From Actinernus sp. WN-2022 (taxonomy: Eukaryota; Cnidaria; Anthozoa; Actiniaria; Actinernidae): DNA of 64,000 bases. Numbering within the stretch: the stretch's first letter is position 1; the number at the start of each line of letters is the position of its first letter. Under the pieces are notes generated by a model, which was not told where the DNA came from, ran no database searches, and saw only the letters and a list, made by a program, of their open reading frames with translations. Location of the stretch: the NCBI GenBank assembly GCA_030867875.1, contig JAOWCC010000019.1:83666861-83730860 (forward strand), written 5' to 3'. The position numbers and the translations under genes are program-made. Positions 32,709 through 43,700 of the stretch are shown piece by piece.

Positions 32709-32768
32709 ACTAGTTGAAGTCACTGCCAGAAAAAAGAATAATAAGCCATCTATGGAATAATTATATTT

Positions 32769-33298
32769 AACAAATAAAAGATGGTTCTCCTTGTTATATT
32801 TAAGAAATAGAAAACATTTCCAGTGTTTCTATAGAGTAAAAGAAACACGAGTGGGAGTTTGGGAGAACGAGAAATGGCAGTGGGAACACGAGCCCGAAGG
32901 GCGAGTGTTTCCACAGCTATTTCGAGTTCTTCCAAACTTCCACAAGTGTTTCTATAACTCTATAGAAACAAGGGGAAAATGTTTTCTATTTCCTTTATAA
33001 AATAAACGAATAAAAGCACGGAAACGCTCGCTTAATTTTATAACCAAAACGTAAATTCTCACAACTGCTCAAGCGCGCGCTCAACTGTCTATGTTTCTAT
33101 AGAGTTATAGAAACACGGCTTATAGCCAATCAGAGCGTGCGTACTATCGAAACTATTTTATAAAACAAAATAATGCACGCTCGAGGTCTTGAAAAACTGC
33201 GGATGCACGAGCGGAACGCGAGTGCATTTAGCAGCTTTTCAAGACCTCGAAAGTGCATTATTTTGTTATATAACAAGGAGAACCATCTTTTATTTGTT
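32769..33298. mobile_element. TIR element with nested inverted repeats
   Basis: AACAAATAAAAGATGGTTCT at 32769 is inverted at about 33279-33298, with arms of about 32 bp. Inside is a second inverted pair (AGAAATAGAAAACATT near 32804, inverted near 32978-32993) and CTATAGAGT/ACTCTATAG pairs. Part of the right half (33105-33165) is shared with 11816-11880. No protein coding. Confidence 0.7.
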
Positions 33299-34621
33299 TT
33301 ATAATATAAACTTCAATGTAGACGCAGGAAATAAAGGTATCTTTAGAACCCGCGTAAAAATCTAAAAGCAAACTGACGACAGCGAAACCCCCATGACTTG
33401 TTTACAACTTTTTTTTGTCGCTGATTGGTTCAATTGTGACAGCTTGACATTGACGATCTGAAAGCTCGTTTCTTATTGGATGAAGTAATCTGCTAAGAAT
33501 AGAACGTGTCAATCGCTAAAAGTGAAAGACAGAAATTGCAAGAGCCGGCAAATGAAATGGTTTGTAATATTGTCATCTGGTCAAAACTTTTGCAGGAAAC
33601 AAAGTGCTTTCTTTTTACAATTTCTGGTCAGCACAGGAGAGGTTTATCTGCACATTTTGATAGTGCAAGGCGTTGAAAATGCCTGATGGAAAAGCATTCA
33701 CAGAGAAAGCGTTAGCGAATTAGCGGCAGTAGAGTTGGACACGTGAGTTGAGGATTGCCGACTATTTTCTACAACAACTGCATAGTTGACACTGATTACT
33801 GATTCTGTGGTCTGAAGAAGGATATTTTCTTTATCCCAAGGAACAGTGTTGTAACTGCTGCTCTGATGGCCGTGTTGCGTAGCTTTTGAGGCTCTCTTCG
33901 TTGGCATGGCCGCTATACACATGAATGACAATCTACTCTTTTGAAATTCTGCCAGTTCTGTGTTCTCTGCAAGTTTTATCGCCCGTTTTTCATTCAGGAA
34001 CATTCAGGAACCTATCAAACGAATTTCTACATGAAACCAGAGAAATCCCATTGTATTCTTCGCAATTCACTGTTCAGGTTTCATCATAAAGCAGGCTTAT
34101 TACAGTTATCGTCGAGTTATTGGTGAGTCATGTCTTGTTGTTTGTTGTGTTGTCACTTTCCTCTCGCCGGTTTTAATAATACACCAGGCTGTTAGAAAAA
34201 CCACATTTTTCTTAAATTCAATATTTTTTTATATCAAACTCTCAATGAGTAACACTGTATTAGAATGTGAACATTGCTTTTCTCAACTTCAAACGTTTAG
34301 CATCCCATTTTGTGGTCGCTTTAGAGTACGAAGCCGATGCTAAATTCTCTCGCCGATCATTTTCTTTTAGTTTTGGGAAGCGACTTTTATTTTCCTCATC
34401 TTCAACACACCGGAGTTAACAACTCAAAGTCGGACATGTTTTCTTCCCAGTCTATGAAATTATCTCCGTTATCTATATAAACTCGCGAAAAACAATCACC
34501 GATACGTTTTATTGGATTCTCAGCGTGTTTGATTTTTTCTTGGCCGTGCATTTATAACGAAATCAAGCACGCTGAGCATCCAATCAAATTGCACGTTCTT
34601 AGGATGATCCCATAATTTATA
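33299..34621. other. No firm gene; one hairpin
   Basis: ATTGGATTCTCAGCGTG..TTTGAT near 34512 pairs with ATCAAGCACGCTGAGCATCC near 34562-34587. A minus-strand ORF at 33698-33907 (from MPTKRASKATQHGHQ) is unrecognised and weak. The whole interval 32763-34622 is extra relative to the copy at 4500-4510 of the host repeat. Confidence 0.4.
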
Positions 34622-34705
34622 TTATAAACAACAATCAAACGCTAAACAATACTTGCTAATGATGTTTGAAAAGAAGCGTATGTAAATTTCCGGTTTAGCC
34701 ATTCG
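34622..34705. repeat. Right part of the repeat matching 4508-4597
   Basis: CTAAACAATACTTGCTAATG and AAGCGTATGTAAATT match 4525-4575. It resumes the host repeat after the 1.86-kb interruption. Confidence 0.75.
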
Positions 34706-35177
34706 CACGAGAAGACATTTTAAAACTCATTGTTCGTCTTTCATCAGGGGTTCCAAATATTTGTTTTCTCAATACTTAGATCCCTGATAAAAGACTCCAA
34801 CTGTACTCGTGTTTGGGTTCTTCCTTCATGTAGGCAGACATGAATTACTACCAAATTATATTGTGTTCTATTGTATTGTGTATTTCGTTCTATATTTTGT
34901 ATTGTGTTAATTCTATTGTGTATGGATGTAGCCAGACTGATGAAACTGCCGACATATTCATATATGCAAACAGCTTCAACAAACCAACAAACCAAATTTC
35001 AATAAAATAAAAAAAATCAGATTTGCTACAACACATGTTTCAAACATCCGTTCTAACACCCTTTGGTTTGTAGATTACTGACCACATTGCATTTAGTGGT
35101 ATACTCGTCAGTTGTTTGGTATTTCTACGATTATCGTACGGTCGCGAACAGCACGTAGCAATGACCATACATATAGC
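34706..35177. other. Intergenic, no gene seen
   Basis: It contains a loose TTGTGTTCTATTGTATTGTG repetition near 34860-34925. Nothing else is supported. Confidence 0.4.
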
Positions 35178-35275
35178 ACATCTTGTAACAGAAAGACACA
35201 GAGAGTGACAACTTGTAACAGAGAAGAACAACTTGTAACAGAGAGGGACAACTGGTAACAGAAAGTAGTGAGTGA
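35178..35275. repeat. Short imperfect minisatellite
   Basis: Units like CTTGTAACAGAGAG repeat about five times with a spacing of 20-24 bp (for example at 35182, 35213, 35232). Confidence 0.7.
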
Positions 35276-36120
35276 AGTTGTAACAGTCTAAACCGGTACC
35301 TCCCCGCAGACAAATGGATTAAAGATAACCCTTCGTTACCGAGTCTACGTCTAGCTCGTACAGACTCCGTAACACAATGGGGACTCTGCAGGTTTCTGTA
35401 TAACCCAAGCGGTATTAATATTTAATACAGTTGAATACCCAGTTCCCGTCCAAACTTTCCATCCACCCATGGTTTTTCCGTGTCTGTAGTTATCAGAGTA
35501 CTAGCAGGTAATCTAGGCTTAGGCCGGGGTTTTCTCAACGTTTTTAGAGATCTGTGTACAGGTTTTAATAATCAGAAGTGATGATTAGATCACAGTTAGT
35601 GTCAGTGCTACCACCTGGATCTAGCCGTAATCATGCCAAATTACTATACCACATCACCCAACAATGCTCGATCTCGGAATATTTGCGAATATTCCGGATA
35701 GAACAGTTGGGAGTCATATGTTTTATGTTATGTAGTGATGCTCGATTCGTTATTTTGTTTGGTGCTGATTGTGTTTATGAAAGAGACCTAAAGAATTGTC
35801 GTATGTCAGTCTTGTGTTCCTAGACGTTAAAGAAATATTAACCTCGTAATTCAGTTCTTACCTTGATGACAATAGCCGTTAATACGAGAGACAAAACTGG
35901 GGCCTGTACTTCTTGAGTTTAGTGGACGTGTTATGATGACGATTCAAAATATTCGCTGGCGGAGTGCTTAGTCTGGTAGCTCTCATTTACAATTGTGCAA
36001 ATGGAATATAAATCATCGCTTAGAATGGGCTTTGTTAGAGGCACACTTCGAGATTTTGGAAAACATTAAGGTTAGCTAATTATAATATTAATGAGTTAGA
36101 GGATTGCCCTACGATTGGTT
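35276..36120. other. Intergenic, no gene seen
   Basis: No supported gene. ORFs here are short and without motifs. Confidence 0.4.
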
Positions 36121-36126
36121 TAAATA

Positions 36127-36211
36127 AATGAGCTTTGGGAGTTGCTTGTCCCTAGCCGATCTCAAATGGAACGAGCTTTGGGAGTTGCTAGTCCCAAGCC
36201 GATCTCAAGTG
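36127..36211. repeat. 43-bp direct duplication
   Basis: GAGCTTTGGGAGTTGCTTGT at 36130 and GAGCTTTGGGAGTTGCTAGT at 36173, each followed by CCCNAAGCCGATCTCAA-like sequence. Confidence 0.8.
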
Positions 36212-36411
36212 TGAGTTAACCAGTTAAAACTATCTCGTCAATGGAACGAAAGAGCGAAACAATAGTTTATCCACATGCAAAACGACAAAGCCCCTGGCTG
36301 AAACCTCATGTTCTCAATTTTTTCACAGCGTATTCACATCGCATCGCAAATAAGTCTAAATACAGATTCTAGGAAGTTGTAGCTTTAAAATGAGATGTTA
36401 TTCAAGCTTAT

Positions 36412-37053
36412 GGTCCAAGATCGGTAATGGTCCAAGATCGGAGAATAGACAGAGTTTGTAGCTATAAATATCAAGGTGTTGAGTTAGACGAAACACTGTC
36501 TTGTGGATCTCACATCGATAATATAAGTAAAAAGGTTGCAAAGTCACTAGCAGTTCTCAGAAGGGTTAAACCTTTTCTCGCATATGATACCTTAATCACA
36601 CTCTATAATTCTCTCGTCTTGCCTCAATTAGACTATTGTAGCCCTGTCTGGGGGTGTTTTGGGAAAGTTCTTTCTGATAGAACATTTCAGAACAGAGCCG
36701 CTCGAATTGTTACTAGTACCGGTTATGACGTAAGGTCTGTAACAAATTTAGATCATTTAAGTTGGGATACATTGGAGCAAAGAAGACAAAATCATCTAGC
36801 CACAACGATGTTTATTTCAATAAACAAAATGGCACCGGAATATCTAGGAAATCTCTTCACTAAAACGAATGATGTTCACAGATACAATCTTCGTTGCTCC
36901 AACCAGAACCTATTTGTCCCAAGACCTAACTCAGAAGCACTCAAAAAGAGTTTCTCTTACAGAGGGGCAGTCCTCTGGAACTCCCTTCCAATCGGAGCTC
37001 AACAAGCTCAATCAAGAACAACATTTTTAAATCACATTAATAATAGCCATTAA
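36412..37053 (+). pseudogene. LINE ORF2 C-terminal fragment (5'-truncated)
   Basis: An uninterrupted frame of about 208 codons is the thumb and C-terminal domain of a CR1/L2-like LINE protein. It includes YKYQGVELDETLSCGSHI, LAVLRRVKPFLAY, LYNSLVLPQLDYCSPVWG, NRAARIVTSTGYDV, LRCSNQNLFVPRPNSE and RGAVLWNSLPI. The palm with YADD is missing. The fragment begins with a small duplication (ATGGTCCAAGATCGG twice, 36410-36440). LINE B has a homologous segment at about 38950-39360. Long openness suggests a younger insertion than the others, but it cannot act alone. Confidence 0.85.
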
Positions 37054-37145
37054 TTTTAGATTAATTAAATGAGCAATATAACTTTAGTATGTTAGTGGAA
37101 TAATTTCATGACTTTGTATATATATATCATATATATATATATATA

Positions 37146-37361
37146 CAGCCGTTTGCAAAAATTCTGACCCCTTACCATATATAAATATATATCAAACATA
37201 TACCTAACATTATGGGATGTCATTGCTGATATTTTTTTCAAGTTGCCTATCATCAAGAGCTTCAGAAAAAAATATAGGAAGAGGTATCCCATAATGTTTG
37301 ATACATTTTTTATATATATTTATATATGGTGAGGGGGGTCAGAATTTTTGCAAACGGCTGT
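37146..37361. mobile_element. Tc1/mariner-like MITE
   Basis: CAGCCGTTTGCAAAAATTCT at 37146 is perfectly inverted at 37342-37361. The flanks are TA-rich (ATATA on the left, TATATA on the right), consistent with TA target duplication. Inner sequences (TGGGATGTC / GGTATCCCATAATG) also partly pair. 216 bp, no transposase. Confidence 0.85.
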
Positions 37362-37502
37362 ATATACATGTATATACAGTCGTTGCCGTTAATGTTGTCC
37401 TAGACATATCCACATATTGATTTATAGCCTTTGTTCAGTTCGCACCTTTTACATAAAGAACGGTAATCAGCAGTGAACGCGCCCTTTGTATTTGGTCACA
37501 AA

Positions 37503-37577
37503 GAGCCACGGTGGTCTAATGGTTAACGCTCTTGCTTACCAGTTCGAAGCCCCGAGTTCAAGTCTCAGTATCGGCTT
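37503..37577 (+). repeat. tRNA-derived sequence ending in a T run
   Basis: Box A-like GTGGTCTAATGGTTAACGC (37511-37529) and box B-like GAGTTCAAGTCTC (37554-37566) are well spaced. The acceptor stem pairs for only four bases (AGCC/GGCT) and the anticodon arm is irregular. A T-rich tract follows, as a Pol III terminator would. It is a tRNA-derived SINE or pseudogene. Confidence 0.6.
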
Positions 37578-38256
37578 TTTTTTTTTTTCCTTGCCTTTTT
37601 GTTTTGTTTACATATGTTTCTTTTTGCAGTTTATTTTTTTATATTGGATAAGAACGGACGATGTAACTAAAATAATACTTTCAACCTGAAACGGTCTCAA
37701 CTTTTCCCAGACTTTCGAAGTAGATAATTATACCAGCACTGAGTACGCCCAAATTACGCTATTTTCGTTTAGAACGGTGTAGCGATTCTGTTGATGGTTG
37801 TGGGTTTGAAAAAGCGTTATTTGTTTTTCTTACACTGTGCCGGGCTTACATGTATATACCAGAAACTGTTTTGAAAATACTAGATACCCACTGATTCAAA
37901 GTATTATATCTTTGTTTAGAAGTAGGAAGCGATTTTAGCAAGTGTTATTAATTTCATTCGTACTGATTTTCTGAACTTAGGCAGACTGAGCGAGCGACCT
38001 CATTTTTTTCCCTCGAGATTTCGAAAACATCGGCCGCGAGACACGGAGCGGACAGTTTTGAAAATATCCGGTAGTCCAGAAATTGTCCAGAATTCTCTTT
38101 GAAACCCATAGTAATGCTTCCATAAGTTGACGAAGCTTTTTTCTTTGTGAAGGAAAAGAACTCACATGGAATTAAAGCCGTGTACTCGGCGTAACGATGG
38201 CAATGTAAAAAAAAACGCGAGCTGATTCGTTGACGGCCCCGGAAGTCGATAAAATG
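37578..38256. other. Intergenic, no gene seen
   Basis: No supported feature. Confidence 0.4.
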
Positions 38257-38690
38257 TCACATGGCCGCCACGTGAACAGTGCAATGTGATTGGTTTGGCC
38301 GAGTACATCCGACTTTGTTATTCAAATGTACTTCGTCAAAGAAAACTGTTCTGTTAAATGACCCATCTGGGTTCATCGTAACTGGACTATTGTCGATGAA
38401 GTTGATGTTGTCCAGCATTGTCTCGCATACTTTCATTAGCTCTTTGTTTGTTTTTTGGATATCAAAGTTTTTGTTCTCGTCATTTGCATGAAAGATAATT
38501 CCTGAGACTGCTACATTTGTATGTGGCCATTTCTCTTTTAATGCTATTACTATACTGCTCGTAACCTTGGCTATTTGCTCCGGAGATCTCTTAAGGATAT
38601 CGTTTGTTCCTGAGTGTATCAGAATATGCTCGTACTGAACTGTATCTGACATTTTTTTGATATGATTCAGTAGTTCTACAGTTCCTCCGG
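38257..38690 (-). pseudogene. SGNH-hydrolase-like fragment (LINE ORF1 type)
   Basis: The minus strand reads YIPGGTVELLNHIKKM, then HILIHSGTNDILKRSPEQ (SGNH block III with GTND). It ends with FFDEVHLNNK (block V D-x-x-H) near 38320. Block I with the catalytic serine would lie upstream and is absent. The frame is open for about 130 codons. Such esterase-like domains occur in ORF1 of CR1-type LINEs and in the ORF1 of LINE B next door. The fragment probably belongs to an older LINE. The 3' UTR tail of LINE B abuts it at 38698. Confidence 0.65.
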
Positions 38691-38697
38691 GAATGTA

Positions 38698-38722
38698 TTA
38701 CATACATACATACATACATAAT
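38698..38722. repeat. (ATAC)n tail of LINE B
   Basis: Six CATA units. They follow AATAAAGATTATGTATG on the minus strand and therefore mark the 3' end of LINE B. Confidence 0.75.
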
Positions 38723-39760
38723 CTTTATTTCAACACGGTGTCTCATCATACATATAATGCTCTTCCCGAGAGCCGTGCATACATTAACTAATAATAAAAT
38801 GACAGAAATCGATTCCTAGTTAAAAATGTGTTGTAAAAAGTGTAAATCCCTAAAATATATTATCCTAAGATAAATTGTATTATTCTTATTCAAAATTATT
38901 TGTTAACCTAAATTATAGCGTATATTTAAATAATGCCACGCTTGTCTGTCTTCTTGTATCATTGGATAAACTATTCCAGAGAACAGCCCCCTATAATGAA
39001 AGCTGCGTTTTCCAGCTTCAGTGTGCGGTCTTGGATCAGATACATTATAGCTTGAGTTTCTTAAGTTATAGGAATGTACAAGAGTTGTGCTTTTAAAGAT
39101 TTCCTTCAAATAATTTGTAGTGCTCCCATTCATAGTTTTGTACATTAATATAGCCAGTTGCTTTGATCTTCTTGTCTCAAGATTATCCCATTCAAGTTCG
39201 TTCAACAACTCAGTTGACCGTCTATCATAATTGGAAAAGGTGACCACCCTGGCAGCTCTATTTTGTAGAGTTTGGAGTATGTCAGATATCCCTTTTCCAC
39301 AGTTCCCCCATACTGCACTACAGTAATTGAAATACGGTAGTACAAGGGAATTGTACATTGTAATTAGCGTTTCGTGAGGTACGAGATGCCTAACTCGTCT
39401 CAGTGCCCCTATACCCCCTGAAGCTTTCTTAGAAATTGTGTCTACTTGATCCTTCCATGTTAAAGATTGATCGATCTTAACTCCAAGATATTTCAGTGTA
39501 TGTCGTTTCTCTTTTCAAGGGTTTGTGATCTACTTCAATTTGAAATGGATATTCAAGATGTTTAACCATGTATGTATTTCACAAAGGTCATGGTTCATTT
39601 GTTGCTCTAGGATTTTCTCATCAGTATTTGCAATAGTTAGACTAGTATCATCTGCATACATCCGCACTTTAGAGTAAAGATCACAAGATGGAAGATCATT
39701 TATATAGATTATAAAAAGTAGCGGCCCAAGGATAGATCCTTGTGGTATTCCGCATTTAAT
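38723..39760 (-). pseudogene. LINE B reverse transcriptase, truncated palm to C-terminus
   Basis: On the minus strand CGIPQGSILGPLLFIIYIN (about 39690-39745) and RMYADDTSLTIA (catalytic YADD, about 39625-39660) are readable. After a frame change near 39515 come KYLGVKID, then YNSLVLPYFNYCSAVWGNCG, NRAARVVTFSNYD and YNLRNSSYNVSDPRPH. A further frame change breaks the end (FSGIVYP). The fingers and motif A are missing because the sequence upstream is already the endonuclease linker. RT is therefore inactive. The 3' UTR with AATAAAG ends in (ATAC)n. Confidence 0.85.
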
Positions 39761-40713
39761 TTTTTATTCCAGGTGTTAACCAAGGGGCTGGCTTGTTTCG
39801 CACCCTTTTGCGTCTTAATGGAGCATGTTGGTTGCAGACAGAGAGAAATGTTTCTTTCCATATCAGCCAGGCAGAATCAGGGTCATTATGATTTTCGATA
39901 TTTTGCCATGGGATTAGCATAAGATCTTCCCTAAATTTATTACAATCAAAGTTTCTATATTGTCTTGATTCGACAATTTTGGGACAAGACTTCAAAGATG
40001 GTAATTTTCGTATGGCTATGATCACTGATTCCTATATTTGAGGTTCCGCAATGTGAAAATTTAGTGGCCTCATTGGTCAGAAAGAGATCTATAGTAGTAG
40101 ATGTATCTTTTGTCACTCGTGTTGGTTGTTTATTAAGCTGCTGATATTGGAGAACATTACATATTTCGAGTAGTCGTAATGTATGGTGGTCGGGAGGGGT
40201 GGCACTAACATCACAATTTAAGTCACCTAGGATATTTATTTCAATTTGTTGTGATTCTAACTTCTCTAGGAGACATTCAAATGTGTCCATCAGATTTATT
40301 GGTGAGTTAGGAGGTCTATACCATGTTGCCACTAGGAAAGGTTTGGCTTTTGGCTTTTTTACTTTAATACAAAGCCATTCAAGGTTTAACCCATTTAGAA
40401 CTAGAGTGTCGTCACGATCGTAGTTGATAACATTTCTGATATATAGTGCCACTCCTCCACCATTTCTATTTCGGTCATTTCTTTCAAGCACATATCCGGG
40501 TATACCCATTTCGTTGCTATTGATGCTGCTATCTAGACGCGTTTCGTTAATAGCAAGAATATCAACAGGCTCAGTGAGCATATAGGCTCTAAGTTGGTCA
40601 ACATATTTTGGGAGACTGGTTATATTAATGGCAGCCAATTTAAAACCTCTGGTCTTTGGAAGACCAAGATTTAGATTTGAGTTAATTTCATTTGTGTCAT
40701 TTGAAATTGGCAA
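39755..40713 (-). pseudogene. LINE B AP-endonuclease and linker
   Basis: The frame from 40713 gives a nearly complete AP-endonuclease domain: LAAINITSLPKYVDQLR, VDILAINETRLD, RNGGGVALYIRN, FLVATWYRPP, INILGDLNCD, TTIDLFLTN and GISDHSH. The glutamate (NET), GDLN and SDH signatures of the enzyme are present. Near 40025-39990 the frame changes and the linker continues (RQYRNFDCNKFREDL, LIWKETFLSVCNQHAPL, NKPAPWLTPGIKN), leading to the deleted RT. The domain nicks target DNA during LINE insertion. It aligns by eye to the endonuclease of LINE A. Confidence 0.88.
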
Positions 40714-40797
40714 ACCCGGACATTGTAATGAACTGGTTGTTGAATGAACCTGTGCATATGGGGCCAGGGGCGGTTCTCTGGAATTACGAATAAAGTA

Positions 40798-41643
40798 TCA
40801 ATCAGACAAGAATTTAATTAAATTGCTTACCAAGATAGACACTCCTTGATCGTTGAGGTGTAATCCACCTTCATTGAGACAGTCCTTCGCAATATTACTA
40901 TGCCGTATTAGTGTCCAGCCATTCTGGTTCGAGAACCTATTTAGAAGTTTATTTACTGCCTTAATTTTATCTTCTGGGATTTTGTCTGAGTCAGATTCGC
41001 TTTCGATCATTCTAGCCAGGTCTACAATGCTGTTTGCCACTTGGTCTGGACTTGATTTACTCAAATCGTTAGTTCCCACGTGTATGATTACTTGTTGGGG
41101 TTTCCTGCTTAGCGTTGGCTTCAGATAATGATGCATGTCTGCAGTTACGGCACCTGGGAATGATTTAACGACGACCCTGTGGCCAACTTTTCTCCCTAAC
41201 TTCCAACCTTGTACGCGCTTGATCATTGAGTCTCCTATAATTACGGTTGTAGTTTCGGGCTCCATGGTTTGAGAGTTATTTTCTTGTGTAAGGTCTTGAA
41301 GAATCCCATATCGATTGGCAGTTTGTACTTTGGTCTGTGATTGCTGTTGTGTGTTGTTTGGACGTCTATTCTTGTGTTCTTTTTTCGAGTTCGTCTTGTT
41401 TGGTGGTTTCTTTCCTTTCAGATTTTGGTTACGAGCCTGATCGGATTTACAATCTGCTGTAGCAGTCGATTCTACGTTTGAGGCCTGATCGTTTGAGTTA
41501 CATTTACACGAACTATCACTTGTATCTTGGGAGCTGCTATATACCTTGTCAGCAGATTCATTTTGCTTTCTTGTTAATAGAATTTCAATGGTCGCAATCA
41601 AAGTTGACCTTTCCGCTTCCAGTTGTTTGATCTTCATTTGCAT
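40798..41643 (-). pseudogene. LINE B ORF1, SGNH-hydrolase-like domain
   Basis: This 281-codon open frame starts with a short coiled-coil-like helix (MKIKQLEAERSTLIATIEIL) and a charged linker. An SGNH domain follows: VIIGDSMIKR (block I, Ser), VVVKSFPGAVTADMHHYL, VIIHVGTNDLSKSSPDQV (block III, Asn), ending in EGGLHLNDQG. The position of the catalytic Asp before the His is a Gly here, so esterase activity is doubtful. ORF1 proteins of CR1-type LINEs bind RNA and several carry this esterase-like fold. It is linked through a frame change near 41640 to the upstream part of ORF1. Confidence 0.75.
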
Positions 41644-42869
41644 GTTACGGTTAGTGGGATTTGAATAATTTTCTTCGCTTTGTATTGTTTGTTTACAAAA
41701 CGGTTCGGGGCGAATTTAGACTGGACAATTCCTTTTAACATAGAGTCTGCAAGAATCAATATGGGTCCTGGCTTTGATGGTACGGAGCTTCTTTCATTCT
41801 GCCTGGATTCCGACTCCCTATACGTGTTTTCTGTACTGTCATCACTGACCGTCGGATTTGCTGTGTTTGCTGTTTTTTGCTGGCGATCCGCTATAGGCCT
41901 CGTTTGAAGTGGTGTTCGCGATGTTAATGATGATCGATCCTCAGCCGTCGGTTCCTCTGGAGTTCTTGTTGGGTTAGGTGATAGGCCACGGCTCACCCTA
42001 TTTGGTGTTTATTTTGCCACACTCGCCATTTCATTTTGAACAGATGTTGAAATCGTATTGTTTGTTTTCTCTGTTTCATCCAGCACTTCGTAGGAGTTGA
42101 ATAGATCCATATTTGGCGGGTAGGTTATGTGCTCAGTGTATTCGCCCGATTCCTGGCTACAGACTTCATGTACATGTGCAGATTCTCGTCCGTTATCATC
42201 TTTCATTTGCTCATTTACTGATATATATAAGGACTTCAATTTATCCAACTCAGTCAGGATTTGACAGAGTTCCATCTCTTGGTCTCTAATTTGTTCGTTC
42301 AACTTTTTAGTATCCCTTGTATGTCTTGAATTCAAGTTCGATAGGCCTTTAGCTGCTTTCTTAAGATTCTCTTCTGTCTCCTTACTTGTTTCTTCTGCCG
42401 TATCAGTTTCGTTATGTATTCTCTCTTCTTTAAGTTTAATGTTCATTCTACATTCTAAATCTTTTATGTCGACGGCCAGTTCGCTTATTTCGATTCCAAT
42501 TCGTATGAATTGACTTTCCATTTTTTCATTTAGCTCTTTTTGGTCTTTCACGAATTGTAGTAGTGTCTCATAACGGCTGTCATGATCGTTATTTTCCGTC
42601 AAGTTACCACGCTTTTCCGGTGTTGATGTTGTTATTCCAGGCAGGTTTTGTGTGTCTTTCTCGTTCGGCTCACTCGCGGTTGGTGTGTCAATGGTTTTTA
42701 ATATGTTTTCTAGCTCCTTTTCCGCTTCTATTCGGGTCGGATATTTCTTCACGCATCTACCGCCCGGCCTTCCGACCGTTAGTTTCTGGCATCCTGTGAA
42801 ATCCTCTGTTATTCCTGCCGTTTCATTTGTCTTCCACAGGTAAAACTTCACTTTGTCCGCTTTCTCCAT
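41634..42869 (-). pseudogene. LINE B ORF1, N-terminal coiled-coil part
   Basis: An ATG at 42869 opens 286 codons. They start MEKADKVKFYLWKTNETAG and contain a long charged helical region (about residues 105-235, for example LKEERIHNETDTAEE and NEQIRDQEMELCQIL) likely to form a coiled coil. A TAA at 42009-42011 ends it. Reading resumes at 41996 with a Pro/Thr/Ser-rich linker and PGPILILADSMLKGI, a first SGNH block I-like motif, before the frame change near 41640. The coiled coil would mediate ORF1 oligomers. The 5' end of LINE B is probably between 42870 and 43000. Confidence 0.65.
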
Positions 42870-42984
42870 TTAGACTGATCAAAAATCAGCTCATGGAACA
42901 CCTTTCGACACTAAATTTCGTCTGTTTCACTCATATTTCACTCATACGTACATTCGTTCTCCGCCATCATGGAGTGATGTGGAC

Positions 42985-43068
42985 ATGTACTCCCCCCCCC
43001 CCCCCCAACACCAAAAAATGTACTCCCCCCCCCCCCCAACACCAACAAATCACACACACACACAAAAA
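42985..43068. repeat. Duplicated poly-C/CA tract
   Basis: TGTACTC plus a 14-15 base C run plus AACACCAA occurs twice (42985 and 43019), followed by a (CA)n run near 43050-43064. Confidence 0.8.
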
Positions 43069-43118
43069 CTGGTGGTGGTAAATTGAATGATATTCACATT
43101 GATGACTCGAGCACGTAT

Positions 43119-43700
43119 GAAGTGTGGAGAAATATCGCGAAGAACATATATATTGAAATATGAAATAAACATGAATTTATACCTGGTGTGTTTTGTCATT
43201 CCAGTGTGGCCTGAAACGAGTCCGCAGTAGCGATTTTGGAGGGTCAATTTCCCGGGGGGGGGGACTCCCTTATGTGAGGGGTACATGGATGCTCGTCGTA
43301 CCTTTTAGGGGTCAAAATCAGGAGTTTGGTACCACTTAGGGTATCCACCATCAAACACAGACATTTCTATGTAAAGCGGTACCTTTTAGGGGTCGGGTGT
43401 CAATTGAACAAAAAAGCTGTTATCAATTTACGTTTTTATTATCTTTTAGGGGTCAAAATAAGCTTGAGCCACGCCCATTTTAGTACCTCTTAGGGGTCAA
43501 ATCGAAAATGTCCGACGAGCATCCCTACCCCTTTTATATGGGAGTCCCCCCCCCGGGTCAATTTGCCTTCGCTGTTCACTCTTGCGAAGACAAGTTGACC
43601 CTCTAAAAGCCGTTTCAGGCCACAACACACCAGGTAAGATAATGTTTTGTCTATTTCGTATTCAAATATGCATGTTCTTCGCGATATTTTGCCACACTTC
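43119..43700. mobile_element. Foldback element, interrupted
   Basis: The left arm (43119-43250) starts GAAGTGTGG and contains ATCGCGAAGAACAT, ACCTGGTGTGTT and GGCCTGAAACG. The right arm (43565-43700) carries the same words inverted. The two arms flank a separate MITE (43251-43556). Without that insert the structure would be a hairpin with a short GCCTTCGC..GCGAAGA loop. Confidence 0.8.
43251..43556. mobile_element. MITE with 8-bp target duplication (hAT-like)
   Basis: GTCAATTT at 43243-43250 recurs at 43557-43564. The insert starts CCCGGGGGGGGGACTCCC and ends with the inverse. Longer pairing joins GATGCTCGTCG on the left with CGACGAGCATC on the right. The phrase CTTTTAGGGGTC (or CTCTTAGGGGTC) recurs several times inside. 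306 bp, non-autonomous, nested in the foldback element. Confidence 0.85.

Noticed and set aside
33698..34003. 101-codon minus-strand ORF as a gene
   Set aside because: Composition is plausible but there is no motif, splice support or homologue I can recall.
37503..37577. A functional tRNA gene
   Set aside because: A and B boxes are present but the acceptor stem pairs for only four bases and the anticodon arm is irregular.
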